A model generated the notes under the pieces. It was not told where the DNA came from. It searched no databases and saw only the letters and a program-made list of their open reading frames with translations. From Byssovorax sp. (GTDB taxonomy: Bacteria > Myxococcota_A > Polyangia > Polyangiales > Polyangiaceae), in NCBI GenBank assembly GCA_025362495.1, contig JANYGI010000235.1, positions 1 through 34,095 on the forward strand: a stretch of 34,095 nucleotides of DNA, given 5' to 3'. Each line of letters opens with the position of its first letter. The first letter of the stretch is position 1. Below are positions 16,721-22,803 of this stretch, piece after piece. The position numbers were made by a program, and so were the translations under genes.

Positions 16721-17215
16721 TCAGAAGCTGACCGCGAACGTCGCTCCGCCGGGGTTGACGACCAGCGCCGCAGCGGGCGCCCGCGCCAGGTCGGGCTCGG
16801 TCGAGGCCACCTTCTCGCCGCCGTACACCCAGAGCGGGACGCCGACTGCCGCGGCCACGGAGCCGACGAGGAGCATCGTCATCCCGACGCCCTTGGCGGT
16901 GCCGTTGTCGCAGTTGTTGCGGATCAGGTTGCCACCGACAGTGGTGGTGGAGCACCCGCCGACCGCTTGCACGTACACCGCTGTTCCCGACAGCATTCCG
17001 AGCGCGCCGAAGGACGCGAGGACGACGCCCAGGACCATCACGTCCGAGCTGCGCCGGCGTGTGCCAGCGAGCGGAGACGCCCATGCGGGCGCGACGACGG
17101 GCGCGGCGTGCGGCGTCAGGGGCAGCGGAGGATCCGCGTGCGCGGTGCGCGCGGGGAGCGCCGTCGCGGCAAGCAAGGTCGAAGCGAGCAGCAGACCGGA
17201 GAGCGGGCGGCGCAT
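16721..17215 (-). CDS. Exported two-helix protein, partner of the TPR/PEGA-like gene
   Basis: The product has 164 residues. The chosen ATG, with AGGA about ten bases upstream, gives a Sec signal peptide cleaved near AHA (residue 26). The mature part has a hydrophobic helix (VMVLGVVLASFGALGMLSG), a loop with two Cys about 20 residues apart, a second helix (VGMTMLLVGSVAAAVGVPL) and a tail ending in NPGGATFAVSF. The adjacent upstream gene ends in the same kind of module. Such proteins often sit next to PEGA/TPR genes in myxobacteria; the role is unknown. It lies 89 bases downstream of that gene on the same strand, which suggests an operon. Confidence 0.87.
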   Translation of the reverse strand: MRRPLSGLLLASTLLAATALPARTAHADPPLPLTPHAAPVVAPAWASPLAGTRRRSSDVMVLGVVLASFGALGMLSGTAVYVQAVGGCSTTTVGGNLIRNNCDNGTAKGVGMTMLLVGSVAAAVGVPLWVYGGEKVASTEPDLARAPAAALVVNPGGATFAVSF

Positions 17216-17304
17216 GACCGCAGTCCTAGCAGGAGCGGTGCCGCCCGGGATCACCGATGCTCGACGGGCCCCCGCCCCGCGCGCGCGATCGATCGCCCCG
17301 AGCT

Positions 17305-18384
17305 TCAAAACGAGCCTGCGAGGCCGCCGACGGTGCCATTGAACCACGGCGTCACGGTCGCGCCGGTGACGGTCGCTTTCGGCTTGCCGAGGACAATCAT
17401 CGTGACGCCGCCGACGAGCAGCGCGCCGCCCGCGATGAAGCCGACGGTGGCGATCGTCTTCTGGTGAGCGGCGTCGACGTCGAGCACGCGCACCTGATCG
17501 CGCAGCGCCTTGGTGCAGAGCTTCGTCACCGGCTCGCAGGCCGTCTGCATCGCGTCGGCGTCGCCCTGCGTCGACGTGCCCTTGCCGAGGAACACCGCGC
17601 CCACCGCGACGCCGCCGAGGCCGACGACGGCCGCGCCGAGGCCGGCGATGCGCAGCGGCGTGAGGAAGCCGCCGCCGCTCGACGCGACGTGATCGGGCCC
17701 GCCACCGGGCTTCGGCGTGGCGTCGGGGTTGTCGATGGCGCTGAGAGGCACCCCCCCGGGGACGACGTCGGGGATCGTCAGCTTGAGATCGTTCTTCTCG
17801 CCATTCTTGAGAACGATCGAGCCCTTCACCGGCCCTTGCCCGACGGGATACACCACGATCTCGTGCTTGCCGGGATCGACCGGCCGATAGACGCCGAGGA
17901 GCGCGGGGCTCACCGGTTGATCATCCATCTTGACCGTGAACTTCTGCTGTCCGCCGCCCTCGACCGCGATCCGCAGCGAGGCGATGTTCGCGTCGAGCGC
18001 GGCCATCTCGTCCTTGCCCTCCTGCTGCGCCCGCTTGAAGGCCGCCGGCGCGCCCGGGGCGAGCTCTTCCCGCGTCAGCTTCAGGTAGGTCTCTTTCGCG
18101 GCGACGAGGCGGCCGACGCCGGCCTGCGAGCGCGCGATCAGCAGGAGGTGCGTCGGCGCGTGGAACATCTGCTCGGCGCGCGAGACGAGGTCGAGCGCCT
18201 CGGTGTATTTGCCTGCGCCGAGCGCCTCGGCGCCCTGCGTCGCGAGGACGCGCGCGGCGGCCTTGTCTTCGTCGCTCTGCGCGGCTGCTCGGCCGGCCGG
18301 GAAGAGCAGCGCCAGCGCCAGCGCCGCCGCGACGAAGCGAGAACGCGGCCTGGAAACCTTGCAATCGAGAGGGTGAGTCAGCAC
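17305..18384 (-). CDS. Exported TPR/PEGA-like protein with C-terminal membrane hairpin
   Basis: The predicted product has 359 residues. The start is a GTG without a visible Shine-Dalgarno, chosen as the nearest codon that keeps the basic region and hydrophobic core of a signal peptide ending at AAA-QS. Residues about 35-145 form TPR-like helices (GAEALGAGKYTEALDLVSRAE). Residues about 155-225 look like a PEGA domain (VKMDDQPVSPALLGVYRPVD, then PGKHEIVVYPVG). A Pro/Gly spacer leads to two hydrophobic helices around 255 and 320, separated by a loop with two Cys, and to a Gly-rich end (GTVGGLAGSF). PEGA domains are thought to bind envelope surfaces. Tied by strand and spacing to the two-helix protein downstream, it probably forms an envelope unit. 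Confidence 0.88.
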   Translation of the reverse strand: MLTHPLDCKVSRPRSRFVAAALALALLFPAGRAAAQSDEDKAAARVLATQGAEALGAGKYTEALDLVSRAEQMFHAPTHLLLIARSQAGVGRLVAAKETYLKLTREELAPGAPAAFKRAQQEGKDEMAALDANIASLRIAVEGGGQQKFTVKMDDQPVSPALLGVYRPVDPGKHEIVVYPVGQGPVKGSIVLKNGEKNDLKLTIPDVVPGGVPLSAIDNPDATPKPGGGPDHVASSGGGFLTPLRIAGLGAAVVGLGGVAVGAVFLGKGTSTQGDADAMQTACEPVTKLCTKALRDQVRVLDVDAAHQKTIATVGFIAGGALLVGGVTMIVLGKPKATVTGATVTPWFNGTVGGLAGSF

Positions 18385-18690
18385 GGCCGCCACGCTATCA
18401 CACGCCGTCTTCGCGGGACCAATGTCGAGTAGCGCCGAGCCCCGTCGCCCGCATCGTCGCTGCACGCCCGCCCTTGTCGCCGAGTGGCGCCGTCCCGTTC
18501 CTGCACGCGTCATTGGCCTCATCGCGCCTCGCGGGCGACCGCGCCTGCGGCCGGCCTCACGCGCCGCCCGAGGCTCCACTGCGCACGTCGCGCTCTCGCG
18601 AGCAGGGCACGGCGCCTGCAGCACTCGTGATGACGCGGACGAGAGCGCTGTTTCTCAGCGGCCAATCCTCGCGAGCGAAGGAGCTCAGTC
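18385..18690. other. Gene-free spacer
   Basis: The 306 bases between the divergent TPR/PEGA-like gene and the small membrane protein gene hold no credible coding frame: the open frames are Arg/Pro-rich and lack ribosome sites. No convincing promoter or long hairpin was seen. The only clear signal is the AAGGAG ribosome site at its right end, seven bases before the ATG at 18691. Confidence 0.6.
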
Positions 18691-18951
18691 ATGTCAATCG
18701 TGCTCTGGATCGTGTTCGGTCTGGTCGTCGGGGTGATTGCCAAGCTCCTCACGCCGGGGCGGGAGCCGAGCGGGTTCATCATCACCACATTGCTCGGCAT
18801 CGCCGGGGCCCTGGTCGGCGGCTTCCTCGGTCGTGCCCTCGGGCTGTATCCGTCGTATCAGTCCACGGGAGGGTTCTTCATGTCGATCCTCGGCGCGGTG
18901 GTCCTCCTCGGCATCTACAACCTCACGCTCGGGCGCAGCCGCTCGATCTGA
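18691..18951 (+). CDS. GlsB/YeaQ/YmgE family membrane protein
   Basis: The 86-residue protein has the length and three-helix layout of the GlsB/YeaQ/YmgE (transglycosylase-associated) family of small inner-membrane proteins, often induced by stress. Helix 1 is IVLWIVFGLVVGVIAKLL, followed by the typical TPGREPSGFIITTLLGIAGA with the conserved Pro-Gly turn and a Gly-rich second helix, then SILGAVVLLGIYNL as the third. An AAGGAG ribosome site stands seven bases upstream of the ATG. The gene is monocistronic as far as can be seen; an imperfect hairpin follows at 18977-18995. Molecular function in the family is not established. Confidence 0.95.
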   Translation: MSIVLWIVFGLVVGVIAKLLTPGREPSGFIITTLLGIAGALVGGFLGRALGLYPSYQSTGGFFMSILGAVVLLGIYNLTLGRSRSI

Positions 18952-18976
18952 CCCGGCCTCGATGCCCGGCGGCTAC

Positions 18977-18995
18977 CGCTCGCGATCCACGAGCG
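18977..18995 (+). terminator. Weak hairpin after the small membrane protein gene
   Basis: CGCTCG and CGAGCG form a perfect 6-bp stem with a seven-base loop, 25 bases past the stop codon. There is no U-tract, and in DNA this GC-rich such stems can occur by chance. Confidence 0.3.
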
Positions 18996-19125
18996 CGCCG
19001 GTCGCCCCCTCACCGCGCCCCGCCTCTCGCGCCGCGCCCGATCGGCCCGGTCGAATTATCCCTAGAATCATCGCCATTTCAGGATCGGACGCGCTCCCGG
19101 CGCGCCCCGGGTTCTGATAAGGTCG

Positions 19126-19151
19126 CTCATTCGCGAATCTTCGTGAATGAG
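19126..19151. promoter_or_regulatory. 26-bp inverted repeat, candidate operator
   Basis: CTCATTCGCGAA and TTCGTGAATGAG are 12-base arms separated by two bases. They match at 11 of 12 positions, the exception being a G-T pair. It lies 114-139 bases upstream of the start of the chalcone-isomerase-like gene, next to TGATAAGG. Its symmetry and short centre suggest a binding site for a dimeric regulator; a transcript hairpin is the alternative. No T-tract follows. Confidence 0.5.
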
Positions 19152-19183
19152 GCGCTCGTCGCCTTCGTCTCTTGCCAGCCGGC

Positions 19184-19250
19184 GCGCAGCTCGCCGGTCT
19201 GCGCAGCCGCCCCGACCTCCGGGGCGCCGTTACCGGCCGGCGACGCCGGC
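19184..19250 (+). promoter_or_regulatory. Structured leader: three consecutive stem-loops
   Basis: Three stems follow one another: GCGCAG with CTGCGC (6 bp, nine-base loop), CCCCG with CGGGG (5 bp, five-base loop), and GCCGGC with GCCGGC (6 bp, three-base loop). The last touches the AGAGG Shine-Dalgarno at 19251-19255, so folding could affect ribosome access. In DNA this GC-rich some stems are expected by chance; the call rests on their number and placement. Confidence 0.35.
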
Positions 19251-19264
19251 AGAGGTCCCGCCCC

Positions 19265-19807
19265 ATGAACCTGGTTCGAAGCAAAACGCCCGTCCTCCTC
19301 GCGACCATCGTCGCCGTCCTCCTCGCCACGATGAGCGCCTGGGCCGACGGCGACTGGAAGCTCACGGGCAGCGGCATCCGGGTCAAGACGATCGCCATCG
19401 TCGACGTCAACGTCTACGCGATCAGCCACTACATGAAGGAGATCCCGGCGACGAAGTCGAAGCAGGCCGTCATCGACGCCGACACCGGCAAGAAGTTCGT
19501 CTGGACGATGAAGCGCGACGTCGACAACGAGAAGATCATCAAGGCCCTCACCGAGGCCTTCGCGATGAACGGCTACGGCGACGCGGGCAAGATCGCCTCG
19601 TTCATGGGCGCCTTCAAGGGCGAGCTCAAGGAGAAGGCCACCGTCACCATCGTCTACGACGCCGACAAGAAAGAGACGACGGTCAAGACCGACAGCGGCA
19701 GCGCGACCGTCGGCGGCGTCGACTTCATGAAGGCCGTGTGGAGCATCTGGTTCGCGAAGATCGACCAGCCCAAGCTCGGCGACGCGCTGATCAGCCAGAT
19801 GAAGTGA
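19265..19807 (+). CDS. Periplasmic chalcone-isomerase-like protein
   Basis: The product has 180 residues. The ATG with AGAGG about nine bases upstream gives a Sec signal peptide cleaved after SAWA (residue 26). The mature protein resembles the bacterial chalcone-isomerase-like fold: an opening strand (WKLTGSGIRVKTI), then VDVNVYAISHYMKE, a KFVWTMKRDVDNEKIIKALTE helix corresponding to the family's RDV segment, an ENGY-type turn (AMNGYGDAG), and a C-terminal helix (FMKAVWSIWF). Bacterial members are mostly not true chalcone isomerases; fatty-acid or small hydrophobic ligand binding is proposed for the fold. The gene is preceded by an inverted repeat and leader stem-loops and followed by a 7-bp hairpin. 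It converges with the Pro/Ala-rich gene. Confidence 0.88.
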   Translation: MNLVRSKTPVLLATIVAVLLATMSAWADGDWKLTGSGIRVKTIAIVDVNVYAISHYMKEIPATKSKQAVIDADTGKKFVWTMKRDVDNEKIIKALTEAFAMNGYGDAGKIASFMGAFKGELKEKATVTIVYDADKKETTVKTDSGSATVGGVDFMKAVWSIWFAKIDQPKLGDALISQMK

Positions 19808-19812
19808 GCCCG

Positions 19813-19830
19813 CGGGCCGCCATCGGCCCG
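19813..19830. terminator. 7-bp hairpin between converging genes
   Basis: CGGGCCG and CGGCCCG pair perfectly around a CCAT loop, starting five bases past the stop codon at 19807. There is no U-tract. A second short stem (GCCGCC/GGCGGC, 19894-19907) lies nearer the converging gene, so both transcripts may end in this 131-base gap. Confidence 0.45.
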
Positions 19831-19938
19831 TCCGCTCCCGACGCGCCCCCCGCGCTTCGGATCCTGCACCGCGACCGCCTCGGAGAGAGCGTCGCCGCCC
19901 CGGCGGCCCCCCTCCCGACCGGTCGCGGCGCTGTTTTG

Positions 19939-21051
19939 TCAGTCGTCCTTCGACTTCGGCGCGCCGCGGAACACGTCGAGAAGCCGGCTGAAAAAGCCTC
20001 GTTTCATCGGCAGCGCGGGCACGTCGTCCTCTTCCGACGGAGGCGGCTTGGAGGCGCTCCGCTTGGGCACGGCTCGCTTCGGCGTCGGCCTCGCGACCGC
20101 GGGGCGCGCCGCCGGGCCGGGCTTCGCAGCGGCTGATTTCGCCGCCGCGGGAGCCGGCGCTTCGTCGCTGGAGTGCTCCTCGATCTCGCGCGCTACGGGC
20201 GCGGGCTTCGCGGGCTTGCGCGCCGCTTGAGCCTGCGTCTTGGCCTTCATCGCCTCCTTGGCGGTGAGCGCGGGCTTCTTCTTGCGGCGCCGATCGACGC
20301 CCATCGGCGGGATCCACTCGGGCGCCTTCGCGACGGGCGGCGGCTCGACCGGAGGCGGCGTCACCGCGACGATCCGCGGCGTGGGCCGCTCGATCGGCGC
20401 CGGACGAGCCACGGGCGCGACGCGCGGCGACGAAGGCCGCGCAAACTGCTCGCGCGGCGGCGTGATCGCGGCCTCGGATCGCTCCTCGCGACGCGGCCGC
20501 TCCACGTCATCGCGACGCGGACGCTCCCGCTCGTCGCGACGCGGGCGATTCTCGAAGCTCGGCGGCGGGCGACGCGCGATCTCGGGCTCCGGCGGCGGCG
20601 CGCTGCGCGGCGCCCGCATGTCGATCACGCGGCGCGGCCGCTCGGGCTGCGGCGCGGCCGCGACCGGCGGAGCCACCACCACGGGCGCGACGGCGACCAC
20701 CGGCGCGGCCACCACGACCGGCTCTGGAGCGGCCACCACCTCCGCGACGGGCGCGACGACGGGCTCCGGCGGCGCCGCGACGACAGGCTCCGGGGCCGCG
20801 GGAACCGACACCGGGTAAGCCACAGGCACCGGGGAAATCGCCTCGATCGAGACCGCTGCGGCGGGCGCCGCGGGAGCTTCCGCCACGACCGCCGGGGCCG
20901 CCGCGCGTGCCGATTCGGCCGGCGCCCCCGGCTCGTCCCAGCCGGCCTCCACCGCGGAAGCCTCGCGGGCCTCGGTGTCCGTCGCGCCGTCGCTGTGGAG
21001 GCTCTGGCCCGGGGCCTCGCCGCTCGTCCCGCTGTCTTGATCGTTTTTCAT
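19939..21051 (-). CDS. Disordered Pro/Ala/Val- and Arg-rich protein
   Basis: The product has 370 residues if the ATG encoding MKNDQDSG is used; ATG codons 18 and 21 bases earlier and a TTG are also in frame, and no ribosome site decides. The sequence is low complexity: an acidic N-terminus, a long run of PVV/APV repeats (about 70-150), an Arg/Asp/Glu block (RPRRDERERPRRDDVE), a Lys-rich patch (DRRRKKKPALTAKEAMKAK), and an Ala/Pro/Lys tail. The last ~20 residues (MKRGFFSRLLDVFRG) could form an amphipathic helix, perhaps for membrane or partner binding. No signal peptide or family is recognised. It lies 105 bases downstream of the alpha-2-macroglobulin pair, beyond a strong hairpin, so it probably has its own promoter. 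Confidence 0.75.
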   Translation of the reverse strand: MKNDQDSGTSGEAPGQSLHSDGATDTEAREASAVEAGWDEPGAPAESARAAAPAVVAEAPAAPAAAVSIEAISPVPVAYPVSVPAAPEPVVAAPPEPVVAPVAEVVAAPEPVVVAAPVVAVAPVVVAPPVAAAPQPERPRRVIDMRAPRSAPPPEPEIARRPPPSFENRPRRDERERPRRDDVERPRREERSEAAITPPREQFARPSSPRVAPVARPAPIERPTPRIVAVTPPPVEPPPVAKAPEWIPPMGVDRRRKKKPALTAKEAMKAKTQAQAARKPAKPAPVAREIEEHSSDEAPAPAAAKSAAAKPGPAARPAVARPTPKRAVPKRSASKPPPSEEDDVPALPMKRGFFSRLLDVFRGAPKSKDD

Positions 21052-21105
21052 GGGCTGCGCGGCGCGCATCATAGCCAAGGCGAGCGCGCCGTCAGCCTCC
21101 GAGTG

Positions 21106-21152
21106 GGCGTCGCGCGATTCCGCCCGGCAGAATCGCGATCTGGAGCGACGCC
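21106..21152 (-). terminator. Two-part hairpin after the alpha-2-macroglobulin operon
   Basis: In minus-strand RNA the structure begins five bases past the stop codon. GGCGTCG pairs with CGACGCC as an outer 7-bp stem, an eight-base bulge follows, and an inner 11-bp stem (bases 21137-21127 with 21123-21113) closes over a three-base CGG loop. The single G-U pair is legal only on the minus strand. There is no U-tract. It probably ends the operon or protects its 3' end. Confidence 0.65.
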
Positions 21153-21156
21153 TTTT

Positions 21157-22803
21157 TCAGCGCGCGACCGCCGCCGCTCGCTTGACCCAGGCCCACTCGA
21201 AGCGTCGCCACCCCTGCGTCCCGAGCACGAGATCGAGCGCCTCGGGCGCCTTCGGATCCTTCGAGAAGTAAAAATTGGGCTCGATCACCTTCTGGCCGGG
21301 CATCTCGGGCTCGAGGTAGAGCTGCGCGAGGATGTTGCCGGTCTTGTCGTCGGCGAAGTTGAGCACCGTGTCGTCGACGACGGCGAGCGCCACGTCGGCT
21401 GCTACCGGGTGCCCGTCGGCGTCGGTGGTCTTCACCGTCAACGCCACCTTCTCGCGCGGCGAGTACGACGGGCGATCCGCCGTCACCGACACGTGGAGAT
21501 CCGCGCCCAGCCCGCGGTACACCAGGCGCTCGCAGAGCGGCGCTTCGGTCGTATCGAAGAGCGTCAGTCGCACCGCCCCGACAGTGCCTCTCGGGAGCGG
21601 CATCGCCACCTCGGCCTCCGCCCCCGGGCTCACCTGCGCTTCGACCTTCGCCATCAGCCGCTCGCGCAGCACCGCCGTCAGGAGCACCTTTTGCGACGTA
21701 CTGCAGCGGACGACCACCTTCATCGCCGCGTCGGTCGAGCGAAAGTCGTCGACCGATCGCAGCGTGCAGCCCGAGGGGCGCGCGGCCGGCAGCGCCAGCG
21801 GCGGAGTCGCCGCCAGGGCCTTGCCCGGCTTGAACGAGTAGCTCCTCCCTGCCTCCGGCGTCAGCGTGAAGCGCGCCATCCCGCCGTGAAACGATTTCAC
21901 GTGGGCGACCTCGGCGCCGCGCTCGTCGACGACGTCGCCCTCGAAATCAGCCGGCTTGCCCAGCGGATCGTGCGCCGCCAGGTAAACACGCGAGGGCAGG
22001 CCCGTGACCAGATCGCCGCCTTCGGGGAACGCCGCCAGCTCGGCCCGATCGAGCAGGATCGGTATCCGCCGCTGCAGCGACTCGGTCGCTCCGCCGGCGT
22101 CCACCAGGAGCGTCAACAGCCCATCTCCTCTGGCGATCGATCGCGGCAGCGTGAACCGGACGGTGCCTTTGCCGCTCCAGTCGATGATCACCGGGATCCG
22201 CGCGATCTCCGCGCCGTCGAGGGTGATCACCGCCGTCGCCTTGCCCCCGTGGACGGCCTCGCCGGTGGCGCTCTCCAGCTTGATCTTCGCCGTCACCTCC
22301 TCGGCCGGACTGTACGACTTGCGGCCAAAATCGAGCGTCTTCTTCACCCGTGGCAGCTCGTACGTGGACACAGTGATCGGCCGCTCCTCCGTCCCGCCGA
22401 GGTCGGAGATCATCCGCAGCACGTACGGACCGCCGACGAGGCCCGGCGAGAGCTCGAAGTCGTTCATGGCCGCTCCGCCCGAGCCGAGCACGCGCTTCTC
22501 GGCCACCTTGGATCCCCGCGGATCGAAGAGCTGGAACGTGACGCCGTGCTCACCCGCGACGCCGTCGAGCGTCTTCACGGCCAGCTCCCAGCCCCGGAAC
22601 CACACCGTCTCTCCGGGGTGATAGAGCGGCTTGTCGGTGGTCAGGTACATCGTGTGCGCGCTGGTGGCGGCGAGCTCGGCCTCGACCTTGCTTGCGATGG
22701 CCTTGAGGGGCGCGCCCTCGGCGGCGAGGACTCCAGTGCTCCCGAGCGACGCCACGAGGACGGCGAGCGCGACGGGGCGAGAGGTGCGGGCAATCTTCTT
22801 CAT
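21157..22803 (-). CDS. Alpha-2-macroglobulin, N-terminal half (MG domains) as a separate protein
   Basis: The product has 548 residues. The ATG overlaps the TGA of the upstream gene (ATGA), and a Sec signal peptide (MKKIARTSRPVALAVLVASL) ends near VLA (residue 27). Residues about 50-140 are a macroglobulin MG2-type domain (YLTTDKPLYHPGETVWFRG); further beta domains follow, including YSPAEEVTAKIKLES and, near 442, DRPSYSPREKVALTVKTTD. The protein ends at YFSKDPKAPEALDLVLGTQG followed by WRRFEW, a segment that in single-chain bacterial macroglobulins stands just before the domain that opens the partner gene. There is no thioester motif; that lies in the partner. Bacterial macroglobulins are periplasmic proteinase traps. 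The two chains presumably associate after export. No lipobox is seen. Confidence 0.92.
   Translation of the reverse strand: MKKIARTSRPVALAVLVASLGSTGVLAAEGAPLKAIASKVEAELAATSAHTMYLTTDKPLYHPGETVWFRGWELAVKTLDGVAGEHGVTFQLFDPRGSKVAEKRVLGSGGAAMNDFELSPGLVGGPYVLRMISDLGGTEERPITVSTYELPRVKKTLDFGRKSYSPAEEVTAKIKLESATGEAVHGGKATAVITLDGAEIARIPVIIDWSGKGTVRFTLPRSIARGDGLLTLLVDAGGATESLQRRIPILLDRAELAAFPEGGDLVTGLPSRVYLAAHDPLGKPADFEGDVVDERGAEVAHVKSFHGGMARFTLTPEAGRSYSFKPGKALAATPPLALPAARPSGCTLRSVDDFRSTDAAMKVVVRCSTSQKVLLTAVLRERLMAKVEAQVSPGAEAEVAMPLPRGTVGAVRLTLFDTTEAPLCERLVYRGLGADLHVSVTADRPSYSPREKVALTVKTTDADGHPVAADVALAVVDDTVLNFADDKTGNILAQLYLEPEMPGQKVIEPNFYFSKDPKAPEALDLVLGTQGWRRFEWAWVKRAAAVAR

Larger units (their letters stand above)
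18952..19264. other. Non-coding stretch with inverted repeats before the chalcone-isomerase-like gene
   Basis: No gene is supported in these 313 bases. They contain an AT-richer patch (19051-19080, with GAATTATCC), a 26-base near-perfect inverted repeat, and then three successive short stem-loops (19184-19204, 19210-19224, 19236-19250), the last ending directly at the AGAGG ribosome site. The stretch is probably promoter, operator and leader of the next gene. Confidence 0.55.
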
